A DNA stretch of 43,011 bases from UBA10205 sp035289625. Lineage in GTDB: Archaea; Iainarchaeota; Iainarchaeia; Iainarchaeales; Iainarchaeaceae. The position numbers and the translations under genes were made by a program. The DNA lies in assembly GCA_035289625.1 (NCBI GenBank), contig DATDWP010000020.1, positions 1 through 43,011 on the forward strand, in the 5' to 3' direction. A model generated the notes under the pieces. The model was not told the origin of the DNA. It did not search any database and saw only the letters and a program-made list of their open reading frames with translations. This document shows, piece after piece, positions 32,401-40,015 of the stretch (its first letter is position 1; every line of letters starts with the position of its first letter).

Positions 32401-32657
32401 ATTACCGCATCTGGTTTTTCCTTCTCTATTACCCTCTCAACAAAATATGGAGTGAGGGGCAAGAAGTACACTTGATCTGCAAAACCTTTTGAAGTCTGGA
32501 CAGTAGCTATGTTGGGGTTGATTACAATGACTTCTATCCCCTCTTCTTTGAGGGCTTTTATTGCCTGCGAACCGGAGTAGTCAAATTCTCCGGCTTGTCC
32601 AATGGTTAGAGCACCAGAACCTAACAAGAGGACTTTTTTTGGTTTTGAAATGCTCAT
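29463..32657 (-). CDS. carB: Carbamoyl phosphate synthase, large subunit
   Basis: This subunit makes carbamoyl phosphate from bicarbonate, ammonia and 2 ATP for pyrimidines and arginine. Its 1064 residues equal the normal length. It has two homologous ATP-grasp halves (LLGSGALTIGQAGEFDYSG at the start, MLGSGAYKIGSSVEFDFCAVS near 555), each with VIEVNARLSRSSA or VIECNLRASRSMPFVSKV, and a C-terminal MGS-like allosteric domain. The ATG at 32657 overlaps the stop of the preceding unknown gene as ATGA and follows a GGAAGGAT sequence; a TTG at 32672 would extend it by five residues. It is separated from carA by that unknown gene. Confidence 0.96.
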   Translation of the reverse strand: MSISKPKKVLLLGSGALTIGQAGEFDYSGSQAIKALKEEGIEVIVINPNIATVQTSKGFADQVYFLPLTPYFVERVIEKEKPDAVMLSFGGQTALNCGLELDKVGVFKKHGVKVLGTPVRSIELTEDRQLFNRELGKINVDVPKSVAVNSTKAALVAAKKIGYPVMVRVAFALGGKGSGIIKNEKELKERSYQVFRTASQMLVEESLAGWKEIEYEVVRDKYGNCITVCNMENFDPLGIHTGESIVVAPSQTLNNNEYHLLREISIKVIRHLGVVGECNIQFALDPKSEKYRVIEVNARLSRSSALASKATGYPLAFVAAKLALGYGLVELENSITKVTKACFEPALDYVVVKIPRWDLQKFRNVSKKIGSEMKSVGEVMAIGKTFEEALQKAIRMLHIGMYGVVGNKVYFKKLAHEVSHPTDKRIFAVAEALEKGVSIEKIHSASKIDPWFLQRIKLIVSTKKEIEKHALESLPQDLFLLAKKQGFSDKQISMLIANGDEKSVREKRKTFGILPFVKQIDTLAAEYPAKTNYLYLTYNAISDDVEFSGQKKVIMLGSGAYKIGSSVEFDFCAVSSVKTLRSNGYQTIMINFNPETVSTDYDECDKLYFDELSFEAVSDIYEKENPLGLVVSMGGQIPNNLALKCHDAGMRVLGTSPKSIDIAEDRHKFSTLCDLLAIPQPEWKELTTLAKAEQFAKNAGYPVLVRPSYVLSGQAMAVAFSPEELEHYLGQATSLSKDYPVVMSKFILNAREIELDAVAQKGKICALAVTEHIENAGVHSGDATMVLPPQRTYIETVRRMREIASKLAAELEISGPFNIQFIAKNNEVKVIECNLRASRSMPFVSKVTGTNFIELATKSIMGITIEQNNNSFLELDHVGIKAPQFSFSRLKGADPISGVEMASTGEVGCIGSDFEDALLKSLLSTGYSIPKKSILLSLTGDINREKMLAEIKLISNKGLQIYATEHTAKFLRENDVKCTLVHKIHEKKTPNVMELLQKGKIELAIIIADPLRQISTDQKYDVRRAAVDYSIPLITNLQIAKAFLSSIMKKQIKDLEIKSWKEYL

Positions 32658-33193
32658 TTGCGATCCTTCCAAGTAACCATCTTAATTTCATCTCGCTTAA
32701 TGTACATTTTTGCGCTTTGAATAATAAAGTAAATACTCGAAAGTTGATTTCCGACAATGTGCCTGATGTTGCCGGAAAAAATTTTCTTTTCAGCAAAACT
32801 CAATCTGTTTCTTTGCTTGCCATACTCTTCCGAGGTTTTTTTTGCATGCTCTATTTGTGCTTTAATAAATTTGTTAAGAGAATCCAAATAACTGACGGCG
32901 GCTAATTTATTTTTTACCCCAACTCGCCTGAGGACATATTCTACAATAGATTTTCTGGTAATAAGAGGAGTAAGGTCATCTCTAATAGCCTTAGCAAAAA
33001 TTGATGAAATCTCTCTATCATATATTGAATTATTCACAATTTCCAAATTCAGCAATTTTCTACCTTGAAAATTTATATCACCTCGTTCCAACTTGCCCTT
33101 TTTAAAAGTTGGAAATTTTTTTGAATAATAATATGCTCTTTTAACAAAACGTGTTGCAAGCCTTTCAAAAGATTTAGGTTTTCCTCGTATCAT
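32654..33193 (-). CDS. Hypothetical protein encoded between carA and carB
   Basis: I do not recognise this 179-residue protein. It is basic and mostly helical (KSFERLATRFVKRAYYYSKK near residue 7, DREISSIFAKAIRDDLTPLI, then SLNKFIKAQIEHAKKTSEEY) and ends in MVTWKDRK. There is no signal peptide, membrane segment or clear zinc site. What stands out is position. It overlaps carA at its 5' end (ATGA, 33190-33193) and carB at its 3' end (ATGA, 32654-32657), so all three are translated as one unit. It may be a subunit or regulator of carbamoyl phosphate synthase, or a recent passenger. Its sequence is richer in A than the car genes. Confidence 0.75.
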   Translation of the reverse strand: MIRGKPKSFERLATRFVKRAYYYSKKFPTFKKGKLERGDINFQGRKLLNLEIVNNSIYDREISSIFAKAIRDDLTPLITRKSIVEYVLRRVGVKNKLAAVSYLDSLNKFIKAQIEHAKKTSEEYGKQRNRLSFAEKKIFSGNIRHIVGNQLSSIYFIIQSAKMYIKRDEIKMVTWKDRK

Positions 33194-34266
33194 TTTAGTT
33201 CCCCCAAAAAGTCGTCAAATAAAAATGCAGTATCACGAGGGCCGGGGTTTGCTTCAGGATGGAATTGTACTGAAAAGAATGGTTTTGTGCGATGCCTTAT
33301 CCCTTCATTTGTCTGGTCGTTTGCATTTCTCATCCATGCAACCCAATCTTTTGGAAGTGTGGATTCATCAACTGCAAACCCGTGGTTTTGGGAAGTGATA
33401 TAGCAGCGCTTCTCTCCAACAATATATGCGGGTTGGTTTTGCGAGCGGTGGCCATATTTTAATTTGTAAGTATTAGCTCCAGCTGCTAGTGCTAGCAATT
33501 GGTTTCCGAGGCAGATTCCAAACATTGTCCTCTCTTCTAGTATTGCCCTTTGGATATTGCTAATTGTAGCAATACACATCTTTGGGTCTCCCGGCCCGTT
33601 GCTTATTAAAATCCCGTCAAAATCGTGCTCGAAATCTTTTGACATGAAATCAAAATCCCAAGGGACTCTTATCACACGCGCTTTTCTTGCAAGCAAAGAG
33701 TGGATTATGTTATTTTTCGCTCCGCAATCAATTAGCAATACTCTCTTGCCGCTCTTTCCATACAAAATCGGCTTGTGGATGCTAACATCTTCTACAAGGT
33801 TTTGCTTATTTGGGTCATCCATTTCAATTTCTTTGTCGATTATTATTTTCCCAAGCATTGTGCCTTTTTCGCGCAATATTTTTGTTAAGGCGCGCACATC
33901 AATGCCGCAAATTGCAGGTATTTTCTCCTCATTTAACCAAGCCCCTAGTGATTTTGCCGCCAAATGGTGTGAATATGCATCTGAATAGTAGTTTACAACA
34001 AGGCCGCGTACTTGTATTTTGTGTGATTCGAAATTTTTGATAAGGCCGTTTTCAGTAATTTTTTCAGGGACCCCGTAATTTCCAACTAAAGGGTAGGTGA
34101 GGCAGAGTATTTGCCCGCAATAGCTTGGGTCAGTTAGGCTCTCGTTATACCCAACCATTCCGGTGTTAAATACCACTTCTCCAGAATTTGATGCAGGATA
34201 GCCAAAAGAAGTACCCTCAAAAGTGGTGCCATCCTCTAACACTAATTTTGCGCTCTGAAATTTCAT
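33190..34266 (-). CDS. carA: Carbamoyl phosphate synthase, small (glutaminase) subunit
   Basis: This subunit hydrolyses glutamine to feed ammonia to CarB. The 358-residue protein has the CarA N-terminal domain (LVLEDGTTFEGTSFG, VVFNTGMVGYNESLTDPSY) and a class I amidotransferase domain from about residue 175. The nucleophile C252 lies in FGICLGNQ, H295 in SQNHGFAV, and H336/E338 in VQFHPEA. All catalytic residues are present. A strong GAGGTGA ribosome-binding sequence lies four bases before the ATG. An upstream 27-codon frame ends on the carA start codon. Downstream it overlaps the unknown gene by ATGA. Confidence 0.97.
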   Translation of the reverse strand: MKFQSAKLVLEDGTTFEGTSFGYPASNSGEVVFNTGMVGYNESLTDPSYCGQILCLTYPLVGNYGVPEKITENGLIKNFESHKIQVRGLVVNYYSDAYSHHLAAKSLGAWLNEEKIPAICGIDVRALTKILREKGTMLGKIIIDKEIEMDDPNKQNLVEDVSIHKPILYGKSGKRVLLIDCGAKNNIIHSLLARKARVIRVPWDFDFMSKDFEHDFDGILISNGPGDPKMCIATISNIQRAILEERTMFGICLGNQLLALAAGANTYKLKYGHRSQNQPAYIVGEKRCYITSQNHGFAVDESTLPKDWVAWMRNANDQTNEGIRHRTKPFFSVQFHPEANPGPRDTAFLFDDFLGELK

Positions 34267-34346
34267 GCTCTCACCTCTAGATGTGAAAAATATGAAAATT
34301 CACCCAAAAAGCAGGGAAATATTCTGAGAGAAAAAAAACTTGCCAT
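34263..34346 (-). CDS. Possible 27-codon leader ORF ending at the carA start
   Basis: The frame starts with ATG at 34346 and encodes a Phe-rich peptide (six Phe, MASFFSLRIFPC at the start). It stops with TGA at 34265-34263, overlapping the carA ATG as ATGA. A TATA-like CTTATAAAC (34373-34381) lies about 31 bases upstream, and the carA Shine-Dalgarno sequence lies inside its last codons. It may be a regulatory upstream ORF or a chance frame; the overlap is its main support. Confidence 0.3.
   Translation of the reverse strand: MASFFSLRIFPCFLGEFSYFSHLEVRA
34271..34277 (-). promoter_or_regulatory. Ribosome-binding site of carA
   Basis: GAGGTGA (minus strand) ends four bases before the carA ATG. 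It is the strongest Shine-Dalgarno sequence in the window and fixes the carA start. Confidence 0.7.
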
Positions 34347-34372
34347 CTAAAAAAAAATTTATGCGCAAGAAA

Positions 34373-34381
34373 GTTTATAAG
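34373..34381 (-). promoter_or_regulatory. TATA-like box for the car operon
   Basis: CTTATAAAC on the minus strand would place transcription start near 34351. That gives an approximately 85-base leader before carA containing the short upstream ORF. Confidence 0.5.
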
Positions 34382-34383
34382 GG

Positions 34384-34668
34384 TTACGGGACAGGGCTAT
34401 GGGTTTTCTTTTTGAATATTATCCTTCTGTGTTTTGGCCCAAAGTTCCAGGTCGAAGTGTAGCCATGCGCTTGCATTATTGGTTCAATACGCTTTATTGC
34501 AGCAAACCTGTTTACTGCTGCTGAAATTCGGATTTCATCACTCCCTTGGTGCACATGCGCTGATAAAAAACTATAGAATTTAGCCGCTCTTGGAGGGGGC
34601 TTTGAAAAAATTGCTTTATGAATCTTATTTGTAAGCCCTCGCGCCATATCAGGTGGGTGTTTTGGCAT
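34384..34668 (-). CDS. Small hypothetical protein, 94 residues
   Basis: I do not recognise it. It is basic, with a GLTNKIHKAIFSKPPPRAAK segment, a SFLSAHVHQGSDEIRISAAV middle and an aromatic/basic end (GYTSTWNFGPKHRRIIFKKK). The basic character suggests nucleic acid binding, but no fold can be named. The ATG at 34668 has only a weak TATA-like CCTTTTATTTT upstream and no Shine-Dalgarno sequence. It lies between the antiporter and carA on the same strand with its own spacing. It may be a true lineage-specific gene. Confidence 0.5.
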   Translation of the reverse strand: MPKHPPDMARGLTNKIHKAIFSKPPPRAAKFYSFLSAHVHQGSDEIRISAAVNRFAAIKRIEPIMQAHGYTSTWNFGPKHRRIIFKKKTHSPVP

Positions 34669-34709
34669 ATTTGTATTCTATAAGTTTTAGCAAAATAAAA
34701 GGGTTTGGT

Positions 34710-36488
34710 TCACATCTTGCGCAGCCGCTCTTCTTCTACTACTTTTTCGCGCAAATAGTCGATAAATTCACGGCGGTAGTTGCTGATCTCCTCGATATTT
34801 CCGCGCTGTAAAAACTCTGCAACTTTTTTTATGAACAAATTGCTCCCAACAACCTGCGGCATTACTACATAATCAACTCCGTTCTCATACAAAGAGAGTG
34901 TATCTTTGAAATGGTGCGCCCTTGCAAATACGACTATTTTGGGGTTTATTGATTTTGCATATTTTATCAGCGCAATTGATGGTTTTGCGTAAGGGATTGC
35001 AAGCACCAATATCCTTGCTTTTTCAATTCCAACTTTCATCCACACTTCAGGGTTATCAACCGAGCCATAAATTGCATCAATTTCGTGCTCTATATTATAT
35101 TTGACAACTTCTGAATCAGAATCAACAACAACTACAGGATAGTCCTCTTTTATTGAAGCTGCAATACTAGAGCCAACGGTGCCGGCTCCGATAATTACCA
35201 CGTGCCCACTGATATTTTGCCCAAGGTGCTCTAGTTCAGAAAGTCTTCTGTGCAAAAGTTTTGATTCTTTTAATGGCCTTATTAGAGGGAGGAATTTTTT
35301 ATTTACAAAACTATAAATCGGCGCGCTTGTGCCCATAAAATATGGTGTAAGTGCCATTGAAAGGGAAATTATTAGTATTATGAAAGGGTAAAGCCCTGGA
35401 GTTTGCTCGAGTATTTGCCTCCCTTGGCTAGCTATTACAAATGAGAATTCTGAAACCTGCGCAAGGGAAAGAGCTACTAGAAGGCTCACCCTCCCACCAT
35501 ATCCGCTAAGGCTAGTTATTGCGTAATAAATAAGGGGCTTGAAAAAGAAAACAAGCAGTATGATTATTAGTGCAAGGCCTAGGGGAAATGAGACAAAGCT
35601 GGGCGCAATCTGGATTCCGAGCGTCACAAAAAATATTGTTGCCAAAAAATCACGCACCCCGCGTATTTTGTGCAATACTTCAAGGTTGTATGGGAGCGTT
35701 GAGAGTGCAACCCCTGCAATAAATGCCCCCACTGCAATTGAGAAGCCAAGAATTGAGGAAATGAATATGAAAAAGAACACCGAACTCATTGCAGAAAGAA
35801 AGAGCAGCTCTTCTGATTGGACTGCAAAAGCAAATATTTTTGGATAGATGTATCTGCTCATTGCATAAGCTAGAAGTAGTATTGCCAAAACTTTTAGTAT
35901 AAGAGGCAAAATAAGCGAAACGGAAAAGAGGTTTGAAACATTTTCAAGTAGCGGGAGAGCCAGTATTACCAAAATGTCCTGCACTAGTAAAAATCCGATC
36001 ATCAACCTGCCGTGCAGCGTGTTTATTTCGCGAAAATCCGATAGCAATTTTACAACAATAGTTGTTGAGGAAAATGCAACAATTATTCCCAAATAGAGTG
36101 CCTGCTCAAATGAGAGAAAATTCCACAAATAATTGAATGCAAAAACCGTTGCAACAGTCATTGCAACCTGCATTATTGAACCAAGGATTGCAATTTTTCC
36201 AAATTCTAGCATTTTTCGTAAATCAGTTTCAACACCTACTGAAAAGAGCAAAAATGCAACCCCTAGTTCTGAGAGTAATAATATTTCCTCGGTTGTGCTA
36301 ACTCCAAAGCTTATTCCAAAAAAGTTAATTCCAAGTGATCCTAGTGCAAACGGGCCTATTATGATTCCCGCGGCAATATATGCTAGAAGTGGAGGCTGGT
36401 TTAGTATGCGCGCAATGAAATTTAGAAGCGTAGCAAAGAGCAGTATTAACCCTAGGTCAAATAGTAAAGTAAAGCCTTCAACCGCCAT
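34710..36488 (-). CDS. CPA2 family cation:proton antiporter with TrkA-N domain
   Basis: This 592-residue membrane transporter exchanges K+ or Na+ for H+. Residues 1 to about 390 hold roughly 12 hydrophobic segments of the Na+/H+ exchanger fold, with PPLLAYIAAGIIIGPFALG near the start and ELGVAFLLFSVGVETDLRKM around the ion-path region. Residues from about 430 form a TrkA-N/RCK nucleotide-binding domain with VVIIGAGTVGSSIAASI. This architecture is that of KefB/KefC-like K+ efflux systems, gated by nucleotide or thiol ligands in relatives. The ion is not certain. I start at the ATG at 36488, with a TATATAT box about 36 bases upstream; an in-frame ATG at 36548 adds 20 unlike residues. Confidence 0.9.
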   Translation of the reverse strand: MAVEGFTLLFDLGLILLFATLLNFIARILNQPPLLAYIAAGIIIGPFALGSLGINFFGISFGVSTTEEILLLSELGVAFLLFSVGVETDLRKMLEFGKIAILGSIMQVAMTVATVFAFNYLWNFLSFEQALYLGIIVAFSSTTIVVKLLSDFREINTLHGRLMIGFLLVQDILVILALPLLENVSNLFSVSLILPLILKVLAILLLAYAMSRYIYPKIFAFAVQSEELLFLSAMSSVFFFIFISSILGFSIAVGAFIAGVALSTLPYNLEVLHKIRGVRDFLATIFFVTLGIQIAPSFVSFPLGLALIIILLVFFFKPLIYYAITSLSGYGGRVSLLVALSLAQVSEFSFVIASQGRQILEQTPGLYPFIILIISLSMALTPYFMGTSAPIYSFVNKKFLPLIRPLKESKLLHRRLSELEHLGQNISGHVVIIGAGTVGSSIAASIKEDYPVVVVDSDSEVVKYNIEHEIDAIYGSVDNPEVWMKVGIEKARILVLAIPYAKPSIALIKYAKSINPKIVVFARAHHFKDTLSLYENGVDYVVMPQVVGSNLFIKKVAEFLQRGNIEEISNYRREFIDYLREKVVEEERLRKM

Positions 36489-36520
36489 ATTTTTGCCCAA
36501 GAGAAAAATAGTCCATGAAG

Positions 36521-36527
36521 TATATAT
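36521..36527 (-). promoter_or_regulatory. TATA-like box of the cation antiporter gene
   Basis: TATATAT is centred about 36 bases upstream of the ATG at 36488, which would leave a leader of about 10 nucleotides. It lies between this gene and the convergent-free end of the exchanger gene upstream. Confidence 0.45.
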
Positions 36528-36551
36528 GGCTTTTGCGCAAAAAATCAAATT

Positions 36552-37496
36552 TCAAGGAGTTATTAGTTTTTCAAATAGAAGCTGTGCAATTATGAAAACA
36601 ATATAGAGTAAAATAAGGGCAGCGCCGTCGACTTTTGAAATGGAGTGTTTTTTCCTTATAATAAATATTACAATGAGCATTGCAAGCGCCATAAAGGCCG
36701 CGCCAAGTATTGCAAGCTGGGGGTAGGATGGTTTTATTGGGGATATTATTGCAATTACTCCAATTGATGCCATTGCATCTGCAAATACATTCCCAAGTAC
36801 ATCGCCAAATCCTAATTCTGAGCGCTTATTTCTAGCTGCCGCAATTGCAAAGGTTAGCTCCGGAAGGCAGGTGCCGACAGCAATCATGGCCCCTAGGAAA
36901 AAGAGCGGGACAAAAATCTCTGTGCTAATTTCTATTGCCGCCCGGGTTATCAATTCTCCTGATAAAAATAGTACTCCGACCGATAAGAGTAGCAGTAAGA
37001 ATTCCAAAGCAATGTTTCCGTGCATCTGCGGCCTTGTTTTGACATGTGACCTTTTGTCCATAAGGATAAAAATTACATATAAAATAAATCCAAGGACAAG
37101 GATAACACCTTCAACCCTTGAGATCTCCCCATCCAACAGCAATAAGAGCGGCAAAAATACCGAAATCAGAAATATTGAGGATTGTTCTGCAACCTTGCGG
37201 TTCAGGTCTAGTCCATTTGAAAGAAGGGCAACAAGCCCGAGTACTAGAGTTAGATCGGCAATGTTTGACCCAAGAATTATCCCAAGGCCAAATGAAGGGG
37301 CACCTTCAAGGGCAGAAACCACGCCGATCGAGAACTCGGGAAGTATTGTAACAACGCCTACAAAAAGAAAACTTATTATAAATTCTGAAATGCCAAAGTG
37401 TTTTGAGATTGACATTACTTTTTTTAGAGCATATTTTGCGCTAGCACTAAGTATCACAAATCCTAGCAGCAGAGCAGCGATTGAATATATGAGCAT
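36552..37496 (-). CDS. CaCA family sodium/calcium exchanger-like protein
   Basis: The protein (314 residues from the ATG at 37496) has about ten membrane segments and the two inverted alpha-repeats of the YrbG/CaCA family. Repeat 1 is VTILPEFSIGVVSALEGAPS followed by GIILGSNIADLTL. Repeat 2 is GTCLPELTFAIAAARNKRSE followed by GFGDVLGNVFADA. The ion-binding Glu of each PE motif is present. In repeat 2 GSN is replaced by GNVFAD, a departure from consensus. It likely moves Ca2+ or another cation against Na+ or H+. The ATG at 37496 has a TATTTAA box 26 bases upstream; an alternative TTG at 37535 overlaps cysS. Confidence 0.88.
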   Translation of the reverse strand: MLIYSIAALLLGFVILSASAKYALKKVMSISKHFGISEFIISFLFVGVVTILPEFSIGVVSALEGAPSFGLGIILGSNIADLTLVLGLVALLSNGLDLNRKVAEQSSIFLISVFLPLLLLLDGEISRVEGVILVLGFILYVIFILMDKRSHVKTRPQMHGNIALEFLLLLLSVGVLFLSGELITRAAIEISTEIFVPLFFLGAMIAVGTCLPELTFAIAAARNKRSELGFGDVLGNVFADAMASIGVIAIISPIKPSYPQLAILGAAFMALAMLIVIFIIRKKHSISKVDGAALILLYIVFIIAQLLFEKLITP

Positions 37497-37518
37497 TGCT
37501 ATAATTGAAAAGTAGGAG

Positions 37519-37525
37519 TATTTAA
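37519..37525 (-). promoter_or_regulatory. TATA-like box of the CaCA exchanger gene
   Basis: TTAAATA on the minus strand is centred 26 bases upstream of the ATG at 37496 and overlaps the end of cysS. It supports the ATG start over the longer TTG frame. Confidence 0.5.
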
Positions 37526-38934
37526 TTTTTCCCAATTGTCTTTTTGGCTATTTTCCACCTAATGCCCTGTGCGGTGTCAATTAGTTCGATCCCTTTTTCT
37601 AAAAGCTGCGATCTTATAAGGTCTGAACTTGCAAAGTCCTTTTCTTTCCTGTACTTTTCCCGCATCTCAATCAGCCCCATTATTTGCGGGGAAAGCTTCT
37701 CTTCTTTTTTTTCAAAATCAAAAAAACCGAATATTTCATTTATTTCGCGCAAAAAAACCAGGGCATCCTGAACATCCTTTTGTGAAATTTTCTGCATTGA
37801 AATTGCAGAATTTAACTCCGATTGCAATTTATAGAGGCATGCCCATGCATTGGGCAAATTGAAATCCGAATCCATTGCCTTAATGAACCCGGATCTGGCA
37901 TTCTCTATTTCTTTTTTTATTTTTGGGTTTTGTGTGCCTTCTTTTATACCAAGCAGCCCATCTATTGTCCCTTGCCATTTATAAAGGTTTTTTTGTGCGG
38001 CTTCAATTGCCTTGTCTGAAAAATCCACGCGCGATCGGTAGTGCAAGATTGATATGAAATACCTAAATGCGCGCGGGTTGAATTTTTCCAAAAGTTGTGG
38101 AATTGTGATGTAATTTCCTAGTGATTTCGACATTTTTTCCCCGCCAACATTCAAAAACCCGGCATGTAACCAGTATTTTACAAATGGTTTTTTGCCAAGG
38201 GCTGCTTCGCTTTGCGCTATTTCATTTTCGTGGTGCGGGAATACAAGATCAACTGCCCCGCCGTGGATATCGATTTTTGGCCCCAAATATTTTGTGCTCA
38301 TTGCGCTGCATTCAATATGCCAACCCGGGCGCCCTTTTCCCCACGGACTATCCCAAGCCGGTTCGTTTTCTTTTGCCTTTTTCCAGAGCGCAAAATCCAT
38401 TGGGTTTTGCTTTTCATATTTATCGGTTTGCACGCGCTTTCCGCTAACGCTCTTTTTGACCTTGATATTGCTAAGTTTTCCATAACCGGAAAATTTTTGT
38501 ATTGAGTAATACACCCCATCATCTGTTTCATAAGCAAAGCCTTTTTTTTGCAAATCTTTTACCATTGCAACTATTTCCCCAATATGCTCGGTTACCCGCG
38601 GCATTAGGGTTGGTTTTTTTATCCCTAGTTCGTCTAGGTCTTTTAAAAAAAGCGGGATGTTTCTATTTGCAAGTTCAAAAATTGTAATTCCTTCTTTATT
38701 TGCTTGGGTTATCATATCATCGTGCACATCGGTAATGTTCACCACATATTTTACCGAATAACCCCTATACTCCAAGTACCTGCGGATCAGGTCAAATGCG
38801 CTATAGGTCCTTGCATGGCCAATATGCCCGGGCCCGTAAACAGTCGGGCCGCACACATACATTGAAACCTCATTTGCCCTCCGGGGCTTAAAAATCTCGG
38901 CCTTTTTTGAAAGCGTATTATACACTTTTAGCAT
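37522..38934 (-). CDS. cysS: Cysteinyl-tRNA synthetase
   Basis: This class I synthetase charges tRNA-Cys. The 470-residue protein has the zinc Cys and HIGH motif in YVCGPTVYGPGHIGHART (C28, HIGH at 37-40). KYVVNITDVHDDMI, the zinc-site ECSAMS and HGGAVDLVFPHHENEIAQSEA follow, then KMSKSLGN, and a C-terminal DALR-type helical domain ends it. All catalytic and zinc-binding residues are seen. Length is normal for the bacterial and most archaeal forms. The ATG at 38934 has AT-rich AAATTAATATATT centred about 27 bases upstream, consistent with a leaderless transcript. Many methanogens lack this enzyme, so its presence is mildly informative. Confidence 0.97.
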   Translation of the reverse strand: MLKVYNTLSKKAEIFKPRRANEVSMYVCGPTVYGPGHIGHARTYSAFDLIRRYLEYRGYSVKYVVNITDVHDDMITQANKEGITIFELANRNIPLFLKDLDELGIKKPTLMPRVTEHIGEIVAMVKDLQKKGFAYETDDGVYYSIQKFSGYGKLSNIKVKKSVSGKRVQTDKYEKQNPMDFALWKKAKENEPAWDSPWGKGRPGWHIECSAMSTKYLGPKIDIHGGAVDLVFPHHENEIAQSEAALGKKPFVKYWLHAGFLNVGGEKMSKSLGNYITIPQLLEKFNPRAFRYFISILHYRSRVDFSDKAIEAAQKNLYKWQGTIDGLLGIKEGTQNPKIKKEIENARSGFIKAMDSDFNLPNAWACLYKLQSELNSAISMQKISQKDVQDALVFLREINEIFGFFDFEKKEEKLSPQIMGLIEMREKYRKEKDFASSDLIRSQLLEKGIELIDTAQGIRWKIAKKTIGKN

Positions 38935-38954
38935 GACAGAAGAGTAGAAGGGAA

Positions 38955-38967
38955 AAATTAATATATT
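38955..38967 (-). promoter_or_regulatory. TATA-like box of cysS
   Basis: On the minus strand this reads AATATATTAATTT, centred about 27 bases before the cysS ATG, with no Shine-Dalgarno sequence between. Confidence 0.55.
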
Positions 38968-39014
38968 GGGAGCGGTATCATTGATTCTGGAAAAGAAGGC
39001 CTAGAGCCTAAAAG

Positions 39015-39227
39015 CTAAGCCTCATCATCTTCGTAGTCGAATTCTTCATCCAGTTCTTGCATTTCCTCATATTTCTTTTCCTGGTCGGTTACTAGCTTAT
39101 ATTCGCCCTTCTTTACTTCTACTGTGAGAAGTTCAGAGCACTCTTGGCACCTGAAAAAATCCCCTTCATCATACTCTGATGTGTCAAAATCAATCTGCTC
39201 TTTACAAATAGGGCATTTGGTTTTCAA
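39015..39227 (-). CDS. Small zinc-ribbon protein, LysW-like N-terminus
   Basis: The 70-residue acidic protein has a CPIC...CQEC zinc ribbon (C5, C8, C27, C30) with an EYDEGDFFRCQECSELLTVEV core, as in LysW/ArgW amino-group carrier proteins. It ends in an acidic tail (EEFDYEDDEA) rather than the EDWGE end whose glutamate carries the substrate in LysW. A carrier role is therefore not supported; a small transcription- or ribosome-associated zinc ribbon is possible. The start is a TTG preceded by GAGGGGA six bases upstream; the ATG-less N-terminus fits the ribbon. Two AT-rich boxes (39251-39258 and 39275-39283) could serve as promoter. Confidence 0.7.
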   Translation of the reverse strand: MKTKCPICKEQIDFDTSEYDEGDFFRCQECSELLTVEVKKGEYKLVTDQEKKYEEMQELDEEFDYEDDEA

Positions 39228-39309
39228 CTGCTATCCCCTCAAAAAAACCTAAATATTAGCCGGGACAAAAAGCCTTATAAATATTCTTTTCGGTGGTATT
39301 TGAGCGATT

Positions 39310-39942
39310 TTATAAAAAAAGCGAGAAAGCAAAAGCCACAAGGTTTGAGAGCACAAATGAGAGCACTGCAAATACCACTACAAATACGCTGTTTGAAAAG
39401 GAATTGTGTTCGTCTACCAATTTCCCTATCTTATATATTACATAGGCCCCTGAAAAAAGCGCAAAAAACCCCAAAAGAACCATTACTATTGTAAGCGCGA
39501 GCAGAACAGATTCTGAAGGAAGTGCAAGTGAACTTACAACAGAGAGCATCTGCTCAAAAGTGACATTTTGCCCCTGCAATGTTGCTATTTTTGCAAAAAA
39601 CCCGGGAACTGCAATATGCACTACTAGAAGGCAGAGTGCTGAGAAGATGAAAGTGATTAGATAGGTTGTTGAAAATGCACTGACAATAGATGAGAACTTC
39701 CCTCGAACATTCCTCCCCTTGAAAACTACCAATAAAATATACATGAGAATGCTTGCTAAAATAAAATATATAATTTCGCGCAAAGCCCCAATTGCAATAT
39801 CTAAAGGTTGAATGCTTATTCCAAAGAGTGCTCTAACTGCCACTAGTAGGGCAAAAGGGAGCAGCAAAAATATGAGCGCGAGAAGGATATTTGGGTTATC
39901 AAAGCGCGCTTTTACAAAATTACGCAAAATTCCTAAAGCCAT
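39310..39942 (-). CDS. YIP1-like membrane protein
   Basis: The 210-residue protein has five or so membrane segments (about residues 18-38, 55-78, 98-120, 148-170 and 185-205) and little else. The pattern ARFDNPNILLALIFLLLPFA with later FSTTYLITFIF fits the YIP1 superfamily of small integral membrane proteins of unknown role in prokaryotes. The ATG at 39942 is preferred. A frame beginning GTG at 39993 would include the TTTAAATAC sequence (39971-39979) that looks like the promoter. Without homology search the family call is tentative. Confidence 0.6.
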   Translation of the reverse strand: MALGILRNFVKARFDNPNILLALIFLLLPFALLVAVRALFGISIQPLDIAIGALREIIYFILASILMYILLVVFKGRNVRGKFSSIVSAFSTTYLITFIFSALCLLVVHIAVPGFFAKIATLQGQNVTFEQMLSVVSSLALPSESVLLALTIVMVLLGFFALFSGAYVIYKIGKLVDEHNSFSNSVFVVVFAVLSFVLSNLVAFAFSLFL

Positions 39943-40015
39943 AAAATTCAATTTTATTAGGGAGAGGAAGTATTTAAAGATTTTGAGGCTCACAACCCTT
40001 GAAGATATAGGCAGA

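Noticed and set aside
36489..36548. N-terminal extension of the cation antiporter
   Set aside because: The added residues do not match a family N-terminus and cover the likely TATA box at 36521-36527.
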